This document shows, piece after piece, positions 55,574-63,016 of a stretch of DNA of 64,000 nucleotides (the stretch's first letter is position 1; every line of letters starts with the position of its first letter). The notes below the pieces were generated by a model that was not told the DNA's origin, did no database searches, and worked only from the letters and a program-made list of their open reading frames with translations. Source of the stretch: Jannaschia sp. W003. GTDB taxonomy: Bacteria; Pseudomonadota; Alphaproteobacteria; Rhodobacterales; Rhodobacteraceae. A program made the position numbers and the translations under genes. Where the stretch lies: the NCBI RefSeq assembly GCF_025144335.1, contig NZ_CP083539.1, forward strand, positions 2,853,501 to 2,917,500, in the 5' to 3' direction.

Positions 55574-56908
55574 CTACTTCGCCGCCTCCTCGCCCGCGTC
55601 GCGCTCGCGGGGGATGAAGCCCTCGGCGTCGCCCAGGAACAGGCCGATCTTGGCGAAGCGCGGGATGCTGTCGCACACGACCTTGGCCACGATCAGCATC
55701 GGCACGGCGACGATCATGCCCACCACCGACCAGATCCACGCGAAGAAGGCGACCGACAGGAACACCATCACCACGTTGAGCCGCAGCCGCTGGCCCACGA
55801 GCGTGGGCGTCACGAACTGCCCCTCGAACGAGGTCAGCGCGTAGTAGGTGGCGAAGACGCCCAACGCGGACCACGGGTCGGCGTAGTGGACGAAACCCGT
55901 GACCCCGGCCACGCCCGCGCCCACCACCGCCCCCACGAAGGGGATGAAGTTCAGCACCGTGGCCATGATCCCCAGGAGCCAGGGGCTCGGCAGCCCCCAG
56001 AGCCACATGGCGATGCCGATGGCCACGCCGAGGCCGGCGTTGATCAGGGCGATCGCGCCGAGGTAGTTGCCCAGGCCCCGCTCGATGGTGCGGATGGTCT
56101 TGAGCGTGGCACGCTTGTCCTGGAAGCGGTCGGCCACCTGCACGGCCTTCTGGATGAACAGGTCGCCCGAGGCCACGAGGAAGAACAGAAGGCACATCGC
56201 GAACACGGTCTGGCTCAGGAGGCCCGGCGCGGCGGCGAAGAGCGTGGTGGCGATGCCGCCCGTGGCGACCACCTCCACCGGCGTCGCAGGCTCGGGCGCG
56301 GGCGCCGCCGGGGCGGCGCCGGGCACCGCGCCGGGCGCGGCGGCCAGCGCCGGGTCGGCGGCGTTGCCCATCGCCTCCTGCGTGGCCTCGGCGGCCTCGG
56401 TGAACGGCTCCAGAAGGCCGCCGGGACCGGTCAGCGTGTCCATGGCGTCGTCGAGCAGCGTGGGGATGTCCTTCACGAACTCGGTGATCGGGTCGGCCAG
56501 CATGGCGATGGCGATGGCCAGCAGCACGCCGATCGAGGTGGTGAACACCGCCGCCGTGACCGGCGCGGGGATGCCGATCCGCTCCAGCCCCCGGCGGGGC
56601 CCGTTCAGCACGAGGCTGCCCAGCACCGCGGCCGTGACGGGCAGGAGGAACCCCGACGCCACGGTCAGAGCCTGGACCAGCAGGATGATGAAGATGCCGG
56701 TGACGGGCACGGCCAGCGGATGGCGCGTGCGCTTCTCGGGCGCCGCGGCCGAGGCTGCGGGCGGCGCGCCGACGCCGCCCTCGGGCACGCCGGGAACCGC
56801 GTGGACCACGTCGGCGGCGGCCTGCTCGGCGGCCACGGCATCCGCGGCGTTGTGAACCACGTGGCTCGCCGCCTCGGCGGCGGCCCCGGCGCTACTGCGC
56901 GGCGCCAA
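55574..56908 (-). CDS. AI-2E family transporter (PerM/YhhT-like)
   Basis: A 444-residue membrane protein with about eight transmembrane segments and an Ala/Pro-rich loop near residues 180-215. The conserved core is IALINAGLGVAIGIAMWLWGLPSPWLLGIMATVLNFIPFVGAVVGAG, followed by QFVTPTLVGQRLRLNVVMVFLSVAFFAWIWSVVGMIVAVPML. The family includes exporters of signalling molecules and sodium/proton antiporters; the cargo here is unknown. The longest frame opens with TTG at 56908, overlapping the upstream YihY gene by 17 bp; a GTG at 56860 is a plausible alternative start. Confidence 0.85.
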   Translation of the reverse strand: MAPRSSAGAAAEAASHVVHNAADAVAAEQAAADVVHAVPGVPEGGVGAPPAASAAAPEKRTRHPLAVPVTGIFIILLVQALTVASGFLLPVTAAVLGSLVLNGPRRGLERIGIPAPVTAAVFTTSIGVLLAIAIAMLADPITEFVKDIPTLLDDAMDTLTGPGGLLEPFTEAAEATQEAMGNAADPALAAAPGAVPGAAPAAPAPEPATPVEVVATGGIATTLFAAAPGLLSQTVFAMCLLFFLVASGDLFIQKAVQVADRFQDKRATLKTIRTIERGLGNYLGAIALINAGLGVAIGIAMWLWGLPSPWLLGIMATVLNFIPFVGAVVGAGVAGVTGFVHYADPWSALGVFATYYALTSFEGQFVTPTLVGQRLRLNVVMVFLSVAFFAWIWSVVGMIVAVPMLIVAKVVCDSIPRFAKIGLFLGDAEGFIPRERDAGEEAAK

Positions 56909-57932
56909 GTTCGTCGGCCTTGACGGCGCCGCGGTAGCCCATGGGCTCGCGCGGTCCGGTGGTGGTGTCGCGCGCGGTCTGCGCCTCGATCTCGCTGTTC
57001 AATTCCGCCCCCATCAGGATCACGTAGGCCGAGATCCACATCCACATGAGCATGACCACGACGCCCGCGAGGGAGCCGAAGGTCTCGTTGTACGATCCGA
57101 AGTTGGTGACGTAGATCGAGAACCCGATCGAGGCCACGAGCCACAGCGTGCAGGCGATCAGCGCCCCCGGCGTCAGCCAGCGCCACTTCGCCGGGTCGCG
57201 TGCCGGGCCGAAGCGGTAGAGCAGGCCCACGCCCGTCACCACGATCAGCGCCAGCGGCACGTAGCTCAGGAGCTGGATCGCCGTCTCCATCGCCGGCGCG
57301 AAGGCCAGGAACTGGAGGACCACCGGCACCGCGATGATCAGCAGCGCGGCCACGATCACGCCCACGATCATCAGCAGCGTCAGCCCCAGCGTGATCAGCT
57401 TGAGCTTCACGAAGCCGCGCGTCTCGCGCTCGTCGTAGGCCAGGTTGATGCCCTCGATCAGGCTGCCCACACCGGCCGAGGCCGACCAGAGCGCCAGCCC
57501 GAGGCCGAGGATCAGGCCGAGGGTGAGCCCGCCCTCCTGGCTGCCCGCAACCTTCTCGGCCTGGTCGAGCACGATCTGCGCCACGTCCTGCGGCACCACC
57601 CCGGCCACGCCGGCCAGCGAGTTCACCAGCTCCGACGGCTCGTAGAGGAGGCCTGCGATCGACATCAGCGCGGTGATGGCGGGGAAGATGGCGAGCAGCC
57701 CGTAGAAGGCCACGCCCGCGGCGACCAGCCCGACGTGGTCCTTGCCGATCTCGCCGACCACGCGCTTGAAGATGTCGATCCAGCCCCGCATCGGGATCTT
57801 GGTGGGGCCGTCCGCATGGCGCCCCCGGCCCGGCTCCAGCTCGTCGGCGTGGCGGCTCGACGCGGGCCGGCCGGTGTCGACCTTGCGCGCGGGCTTGCCG
57901 CGATCCGGGGAGGAGCTCAGGGCGTCGGACAT
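56892..57932 (-). CDS. YihY/BrkB family inner membrane protein
   Basis: A 346-residue protein: a hydrophilic N-terminal 60 residues, then about six transmembrane segments. Family signatures are GLVAAGVAFYGLLAIFPAITALMSIAGL, WSASAGVGSLIEGINLAYDERETRGF and FGSYNETFGSLAGVVVMLMWMWISAYVILMGAELNSE. Although once labelled RNase BN, the family is an integral membrane group of unsettled function. It is followed by an overlapping AI-2E gene. Confidence 0.9.
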   Translation of the reverse strand: MSDALSSSPDRGKPARKVDTGRPASSRHADELEPGRGRHADGPTKIPMRGWIDIFKRVVGEIGKDHVGLVAAGVAFYGLLAIFPAITALMSIAGLLYEPSELVNSLAGVAGVVPQDVAQIVLDQAEKVAGSQEGGLTLGLILGLGLALWSASAGVGSLIEGINLAYDERETRGFVKLKLITLGLTLLMIVGVIVAALLIIAVPVVLQFLAFAPAMETAIQLLSYVPLALIVVTGVGLLYRFGPARDPAKWRWLTPGALIACTLWLVASIGFSIYVTNFGSYNETFGSLAGVVVMLMWMWISAYVILMGAELNSEIEAQTARDTTTGPREPMGYRGAVKADELGAAQ

Positions 57933-57996
57933 GGGGCGGTCTCCGGTTGTGCTGCCGCGTCAACGCCGGGGGGGTGGGTCAGTTCCTCCCCCGCGG

Positions 57997-58956
57997 TCAG
58001 TTCCCCCGCCCGACCGAAAAGCGCATTTCGACGGGGAAGTGGTCCGACCCCACCTCCGGGCCGATCCGGAAGCCGTGCAGCGCGATGCCGTCGGTCACCA
58101 GCCCGTGGTCGATCGGAAAGCGCATCATGCGGCTCTCGGCGCTGAACGAGGCCAGGATGCCGCGCCCCGCGCGCGGGTCGTGGTAGCCGCCCAGCTCGCG
58201 GAACCGCTGGCCGGTGCGCGACCAGGACACGTCGTTGAAGTCGCCCATCGCCACCGTGGGCACCCCGTCGCGCCGCGCGAGCAGCGCCGCCTTGGCTATC
58301 TGCTCGTCGCGCTCATCGGTGTCGGTGTCGGGCACCGGTGGGCGCGGGTGGAGGCCGACGAAGGTGAAGGGCCGCCCCTCGTGGCTCAGCTCGGCCACGC
58401 CGGCGGGGGTCACGTCGTCCGACAGATACGCCATCTCGATCCGGTCCGCCGGCAGGCGCGTGGCGAGGATCATGCCGTAGTAGTCGTCCGCGATCCGCTC
58501 CGCGCGGTGGGGATAGCGCGCGAGGAACGGCTCCAGCGCCTCGGCCCACACCGCGTCGGTCTCCATCAGGAGCACGAGGTCGGGGTCGTGGCGCTCCAGG
58601 TAGTCGAGCACCGCGCCGTGGTCGCGGTTCTCCTGCAGGAGATTGAGGGAGACCGCCCGCACCCCCTGCCCCTCCACCAGTGCCACCTCCTCGGCGCCCA
58701 GCGGCGTGTGCGGCCAGATCCACCAGCCCTGCCAGCCCAGCACCCCCAGCATCGCCAGCACCGACACGCCCCGCGCGCCCCGCGGCAGGAGGAGGCTCAG
58801 GAGCAGCGCCACGAGGGCGGCGAGCGCGATGTGATAACGCGGAAAATCCCACATCCGCACCCACCACGCCGCGGAGTGCGACAGCGGCAGCAGCGTGACC
58901 GCGAGCGCGGCGAGGGCCAGCACGGCGGCCAGCCCGGCGAGGACCTTGCGGAGCAT
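57997..58956 (-). CDS. Membrane-anchored endonuclease/exonuclease/phosphatase family protein
   Basis: A 319-residue protein with two or three N-terminal hydrophobic segments (GLAAVLALAALAVTLLPL; HIALAALVALLLSLLLP), then an EEP domain: RAVSLNLLQENRDHGAVLDYLERHDPDLVLLMETDA with the metal-binding Asn and Glu, VGLHPRPP, GDFNDVSWSRTG and a terminal GSDHFPVEMRF with the catalytic Asp-His. The substrate (nucleic acid, phospholipid or inositol phosphate) cannot be told. It starts six bases after the DUF4112 gene ends. Confidence 0.87.
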   Translation of the reverse strand: MLRKVLAGLAAVLALAALAVTLLPLSHSAAWWVRMWDFPRYHIALAALVALLLSLLLPRGARGVSVLAMLGVLGWQGWWIWPHTPLGAEEVALVEGQGVRAVSLNLLQENRDHGAVLDYLERHDPDLVLLMETDAVWAEALEPFLARYPHRAERIADDYYGMILATRLPADRIEMAYLSDDVTPAGVAELSHEGRPFTFVGLHPRPPVPDTDTDERDEQIAKAALLARRDGVPTVAMGDFNDVSWSRTGQRFRELGGYHDPRAGRGILASFSAESRMMRFPIDHGLVTDGIALHGFRIGPEVGSDHFPVEMRFSVGRGN

Positions 58957-58962
58957 TCCGCG

Positions 58963-59430
58963 TCAGGCCGAGGGGTCGAACAGGTCGGCGGGCTTGTCGC
59001 CGCCCGCGGGCACCGCGCCGGTCCGCTCCAGGTGCGCGCGCAGCAGCGCGACGTTGCGCCGGTTCGCCTTGATCCCGACGTCGAGCAGGTCGCCGACCAG
59101 CGGCACCGAGCCCACCGCCCAGTCGAGCCCGGTGTTCAGCGCCATGCGCGCCTTCACCCGCCCCGGCACGCCCAGCCGGTGCGCCTCCAGCCAGATGTAG
59201 GCCGCCGGCCCGAGGGCGGCCACGTCGCCCACCCCCGGCAGCAGGCCGAGGATCGAGTCCCACCCGAACCGGATCGAGGTGCCCGGCACCCGGTACCGGC
59301 TGTCGAGGTTGTTCGCGAGCCGCTCCAGCTTGGCCAGCCGCGCGCCCGGCAGGTCGGAGCGGTCGGGATGCACCTCGTGGGGCACGCGGTCGCCGGCCGA
59401 GGGCCGGGCGTTGGAATGGGCGGGGGTCAT
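58963..59430 (-). CDS. DUF4112 domain protein
   Basis: A 155-residue protein carrying the DUF4112 signature: LERLANNLDSRYRVPGTSIRFGWDSILGLLPGVGDVAALGPAAYIW followed by GLDWAVGSVPLVGDLLDVGIKANRRNVALLRAHL. Two moderately hydrophobic segments suggest membrane association. Function unknown. The ATG at 59430 is preferred; the frame is open to 59535 but overlaps the divergent SDR promoter region. It is first in a run of four minus-strand membrane-related genes. Confidence 0.85.
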   Translation of the reverse strand: MTPAHSNARPSAGDRVPHEVHPDRSDLPGARLAKLERLANNLDSRYRVPGTSIRFGWDSILGLLPGVGDVAALGPAAYIWLEAHRLGVPGRVKARMALNTGLDWAVGSVPLVGDLLDVGIKANRRNVALLRAHLERTGAVPAGGDKPADLFDPSA

Positions 59431-59524
59431 GGCTGGGCCTCCTTCGCCAACCTTACGCCCGCCGCGCCCGCGCGGTTCCGCTCCATCCCCGCCCGCGCTA
59501 GGGTTCCGCCGGGGAGGGCGGCGC

Positions 59525-60256
59525 ATGGACTTCACGGATCAGGTGGCGGTGGTCACGGGCGGGGCGCAAGGCATCGGCGAGGCCGTGGCCCGCCGCCTGC
59601 GGGAGCTGGGCGCCCGGGTCGCCCTCTGGGACATGGACCTCGCCCTCGCGCGACAGACAGCCGAGGCCATCGGCGCCCGCGCCTTCCCCTGCGACGTCGC
59701 CGACCTCGCGAGTGTCGAGGCCGCCCTCGCCGCCACCGAGGCCGCCCTCGGCCCCGCCGACGTCCTCGTCAACGCCGCCGGCATCGCCGGCCCCAACGCC
59801 CCCGTCCACGAATACGACCCCGCCGCCTGGGCGCAGGTGATCGCCGTGAACCTCACGGGCACCTTCAACACCAACCGCGCCGTCGTCGGCGGCATGCGCG
59901 CGCGCGGCTACGGGCGCATCGTCAACGTCGCCTCCGTGGCCGGCAAGGAGGGCAACCCCAACGCCTCCGCCTACTCGGCCTCGAAGGCCGGCGTGATCGG
60001 CTTCACCAAGTCGCTCGCCAAGGAGCACGCCGACGTGGACGTCGCCGTGAACTGCGTCACGCCGGCGGCCGCCCGCACCCGCATCTTCGCGCAGATGAGC
60101 GAGGAGCACATCGCCTACATGCTCTCCAAGATCCCCCGCGGCCGGTTCCTGCGGGTCGACGAGGCCGCCGAGACCATCGCCTTCGCCGCCTCGCGCGCCA
60201 ACAGCTTCACGACCGGCGCCGCCTTCGACCTGAGCGGGGGCCGCGCGACCTACTGA
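59525..60256 (+). CDS. Short-chain dehydrogenase/reductase
   Basis: A 243-residue classical SDR: cofactor loop VTGGAQGIGEA (10-20), NAAG (83-86), catalytic N109, S137, Y150 and K154 in ASAYSASKAG. An aspartate at the end of beta-2 (VALWDMDL) suggests NAD rather than NADP. An acidic/arginine switch in the substrate loop (TPAAARTRIFAQM) does not match a subfamily I can name; sugar or acyl substrates are both possible. It is divergent from DUF4112 and convergent with the HxlR gene. Confidence 0.88.
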   Translation: MDFTDQVAVVTGGAQGIGEAVARRLRELGARVALWDMDLALARQTAEAIGARAFPCDVADLASVEAALAATEAALGPADVLVNAAGIAGPNAPVHEYDPAAWAQVIAVNLTGTFNTNRAVVGGMRARGYGRIVNVASVAGKEGNPNASAYSASKAGVIGFTKSLAKEHADVDVAVNCVTPAAARTRIFAQMSEEHIAYMLSKIPRGRFLRVDEAAETIAFAASRANSFTTGAAFDLSGGRATY

Positions 60257-60558
60257 CGGACGAGCCCCACCCCCAGAGCCGGGGCCCCTGCCCGCCACGC
60301 GCGCATCTGCCCCCCGACGGAGGCGCGACCTTCGACCGGGGACCCCGCCGCGAGGCCGGGGCGGAGTCGGACACTGCCGGCGGCCCTGTTGGATGACGTC
60401 CGACAGCGTGCGCTTACGCCCACACCGGAGACACGCCCCGGCCCCGAGCCGGGGCCTTGGCCCAAAGCCCGTCGCCATCGAGACGGACCGAGGCGCCGGC
60501 CGGAAGCCGATACCCCAACGCAGCGCCGGGGCGCCGCCCCGCGTCACCCACCCGCGCC
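60257..60558. other. Intergenic region with repeat remnants
   Basis: A 302-bp gap between two convergent genes with no supportable gene. It holds several CCCCGG/CCGGGG stems, a GTCGGAC...GTCCGAC inverted pair near 60368-60404, and the family A repeat at 60434. Confidence 0.5.
60434..60456. repeat. Dispersed GC-rich palindromic repeat, family A, partial copy 3
   Basis: CGCCCCGGCCC followed by GAG and CCGGGGCC: the first hairpin of family A with an altered loop; the second half is not clearly present. Confidence 0.5.
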
Positions 60559-61251
60559 TTACGACGCTGCCCGCTCCGCCGTCGCGAACGGGCTCAGCCC
60601 CAGCCATGTCTGCATGCGCGCCGCGATGGCGCCGTCCCCGTCGAAAGCGATGCGCGCGCGCTCCGCCCGCACCGTGGTCAGTCCCATCCAGATCGCCGTC
60701 ATGGTGCGCAGGTCCGTGGTCACCATCAGGTCCACCTCGAAGCCCGGGTCGTCGCTGCACAGGTCCACCTCGCCGGACGGCTCCACCACCATCCAGAAGT
60801 CGCGCTGCGCCGGCGGCAGCTCGGGGTAGCGGAACTGGACCACGGCGCGGCGCGGCGGCAGCGGCGCGGGGTCGATGTTGCGGCGCATGTCCCACATCAG
60901 GAGCGACGGATCGAGGTTGCGCAGCGAGATGCGCGACTCCACCCACTTCTGCCCCCACCGGCCGAACGCCTCCACGACCGGCAGGAGGTCGCGCCCCGCG
61001 TCGGTCAGCCGGTACTCGCTGTGGATGCGGTCGCCGGGGATCGCGCGCCGCGCGACGATGCCCTGCTCCTCCAGCTCGCGCAGCCGCTGTGCCAGCAGCG
61101 TGCGCGACATCTTCGGCACCCCCCGGCGCAGGTCGTTGAACCGCGTGGAGCCGGCGATCAGCTCGCGGATCACGAGCACCGTCCATCGCGTGCACAGGAT
61201 CTCGGCCGCCATCGCGACCGGACAGAACTGCTTGTAGCCCGCATTCGGCAT
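60559..61251 (-). CDS. HxlR family transcriptional regulator with C-terminal sterol-carrier-like domain
   Basis: A 230-residue protein. The N-terminal ~105 residues are a MarR-like HxlR winged helix (CPVAMAAEILCTRWTVLVIRELIAGSTRFNDLRRGVPKMSRTLLAQRLRELEEQGIV) with a cysteine at residue 10 in the usual sensing position. The remaining ~120 residues (FRYPELPPAQRDFWMVVEPSGEVDLC...) resemble an SCP2-type ligand pocket. It is divergent from a flavin oxidase gene and probably controls it. Confidence 0.87.
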   Translation of the reverse strand: MPNAGYKQFCPVAMAAEILCTRWTVLVIRELIAGSTRFNDLRRGVPKMSRTLLAQRLRELEEQGIVARRAIPGDRIHSEYRLTDAGRDLLPVVEAFGRWGQKWVESRISLRNLDPSLLMWDMRRNIDPAPLPPRRAVVQFRYPELPPAQRDFWMVVEPSGEVDLCSDDPGFEVDLMVTTDLRTMTAIWMGLTTVRAERARIAFDGDGAIAARMQTWLGLSPFATAERAAS

Positions 61252-61315
61252 CGCCCGTCCCCCGGGGGGCGAAGGCCCCCGGCCCGCACTCTACCACATC
61301 CCGCCCCCGCCGTTC

Positions 61316-61350
61316 CGGTCCAGAAACTGGACCGCGGGGTCCAGACCCCG
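61316..61350. promoter_or_regulatory. Candidate HxlR operator in the divergent promoter region
   Basis: CGGTCCAG (61316-61323) and CTGGACCG (61327-61334) form a perfect dyad with a 3-base spacer. A second dyad, CGGGGTC/GACCCCG (61335-61350), abuts it and repeats GGTCCAG. They sit midway between the HxlR and oxidase starts. Confidence 0.5.
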
Positions 61351-61408
61351 CACTATCGGCAGGCACCCGCGCCCCGCATCCTCGCCCCATGATCCGGGAG
61401 GACGCACC

Positions 61409-62848
61409 ATGACCATCACCCTCAACACCCTCGACGGCGGGACCGCGGCGATCGGAGACGACGCGGTCGACGCCCTCGCCGCTACCTTGCGCGGCGCCGT
61501 GCTGCGCCCCGGCGAGGCCGGCTACGACGCGGCCCGCGCGCTGTGGAACGGGATGTTCGACCCCAGGCCGGGGCTCGTGATCCGCGCCTTGGGCACCGCC
61601 GACATCCGGACGGCCGTGCGCTTCGCCCGCGACGGCGACCTGCGCATCGCCGTGCGCGGCGGCGGCCACCAGATCGCGGGGCTGGCCTGCGAGGAGGGCT
61701 CGCTCCTGCTCGACCTGTCGCAGATGCGCTCGGTCCACGTCGACTCCGAGCGGCGCGTGGTCCAGTGCGACCCCGGCGCCCTGCTGGGCGACCTCGACCG
61801 CGAGACCCAGCTCTATGGCCTTGCCGTGCCGACAGGCATCAACTCCACCACCGGCGTCGCCGGCCTCACGCTCGGCGGCGGCTTCGGCTGGATCACCCGC
61901 AAGCACGGCCTGACGGTGGACAACCTGCTCGCCGTGGACATCGTCACCGCCGACGGCCGGCTCCTGCGCGCCAGCGAGCGCGAGAACCCCGACCTCTTCT
62001 GGGCGGTCCGCGGCGGCGGCGGCAACTTCGGCGTGGTCACCTCGTTCGAGTTCCGCGCCCACCCTGTCGGTCCCGAGGTCCTGTCGGGCCTCGTGGTCCA
62101 TCCAATCGCGGATGCGCCGAACCTCCTGCGCGCCGTGCGCCGCATCTGCGGCGAGGCCCCCGACGAGCTGACCGTCTGGTCGGTGATGCGCGGGGCCCCG
62201 CCCCTGCCCTTCCTGCCCGAGGCATGGCATGGCCGCCCGGTGCTGATCCTCGCCGCCTGCTACGCCGGCGACATGCGCGAGGGCGAGGCGGCCATGCGCG
62301 CGCTCCGCAACCTCGGCGACCCCGTCGCCGACGTGATCGCGCCCCACCCCTTCGCGGGCTGGCAGGCGGCCTTCGATCCGCTGCTGACGCCGGGCGCGCG
62401 GAACTACTGGAAGAGCCACGACTTCACCGACCTCTCGGACGGTGCCATCGACGCCATCCTCGGCGCGGTGGACCATCTGCCCGACCCGGCCTGCGAGATC
62501 TTCATCGCCCACGTGGGCGGCGCCATGGCCCGCGTCGCCCCGGACGCCACCGCCTTCCCGCAGCGAAACGCGCACTTCACCATGAACGTCCACACCCGCT
62601 GGGAGGACCCGGCCAAGGACAAGGCCTGCTTGCGGTGGGCCCGCGACCTCTACGCCGCGACGGCCCCCTTCTCGGCGGGCAGCGTCTACGTGAACTTCGT
62701 GCCCGGCGACGAGCCCGGCCGGCTCGCCGAGGCCTACGGCGCGAACATGGAGCGCCTGCGCGCCGTGAAGGCCCGCTACGACCCGCACAACCTCTTCCGC
62801 GTGAACCACAACATCGAGCCCGCGCGCGAAGCGGTCGCGGCGCAGTAG
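61409..62848 (+). CDS. FAD-dependent oxidase, berberine bridge enzyme-like
   Basis: A 479-residue flavoprotein with an FAD_binding_4 (PCMH) domain and a C-terminal BBE segment. The likely covalent flavin attachment is H87 in AVRGGGHQIAGLA; GGGFGWITRKHGLTVDNLLAVDIVTADG and VRGGGGNFGVVTSFEF complete the flavin site. The BBE end is YVNFVPGDEPGRLAEAYGANMERLRAVKARYDPHNLFRVNHNI. No cysteine stands where bicovalent members carry it, so single attachment is expected. Substrates of relatives are alkaloids, sugars and antibiotics; unknown here. Control by the divergent HxlR protein is likely. Confidence 0.9.
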   Translation: MTITLNTLDGGTAAIGDDAVDALAATLRGAVLRPGEAGYDAARALWNGMFDPRPGLVIRALGTADIRTAVRFARDGDLRIAVRGGGHQIAGLACEEGSLLLDLSQMRSVHVDSERRVVQCDPGALLGDLDRETQLYGLAVPTGINSTTGVAGLTLGGGFGWITRKHGLTVDNLLAVDIVTADGRLLRASERENPDLFWAVRGGGGNFGVVTSFEFRAHPVGPEVLSGLVVHPIADAPNLLRAVRRICGEAPDELTVWSVMRGAPPLPFLPEAWHGRPVLILAACYAGDMREGEAAMRALRNLGDPVADVIAPHPFAGWQAAFDPLLTPGARNYWKSHDFTDLSDGAIDAILGAVDHLPDPACEIFIAHVGGAMARVAPDATAFPQRNAHFTMNVHTRWEDPAKDKACLRWARDLYAATAPFSAGSVYVNFVPGDEPGRLAEAYGANMERLRAVKARYDPHNLFRVNHNIEPAREAVAAQ

Positions 62849-62861
62849 GGGGCGGCCCGGC

Positions 62862-62891
62862 GTCTGCACGGGGGGCGTACGGGGGGTGCAC
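62862..62891. repeat. Dispersed G-rich repeat, family B, copy 2
   Basis: It matches 1567-1596 at 29 of 30 positions and continues with another GGGGGG run. It lies between the oxidase gene stop and tRNA-Thr. Confidence 0.65.
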
Positions 62892-62943
62892 GGGGGGCGC
62901 CCTCCGCACGGGCGCACCCTCAACACTGATTTCGCGGCGACGG

Positions 62944-63016
62944 TGCCCCCAGAGAGACTCGAACTCCCGACCCCCTGATTACAAATCAGGTGCTCTACCA
63001 GCTGAGCTATAGGGGC
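62944..63016 (-). tRNA. tRNA-Thr (anticodon TGT)
   Basis: On the minus strand, acceptor GCCCCTA pairs with TGGGGGC (one G-T pair); the D arm holds GCTCAGCTGGTAGAGC; anticodon stem CCTGA/TCAGG with loop TTTGTAA; T arm GGGAG-TTCGAGT-CTCTC. The discriminator is A, and the genome continues CCG, so the full CCA is not encoded. Its first 10 bases overlap the 3' end of the ABC permease gene. Confidence 0.95.

Noticed and set aside
59498..62926. A 1142-codon minus-strand open frame
   Set aside because: It covers the SDR, HxlR and oxidase genes, all with intact motifs in other frames.
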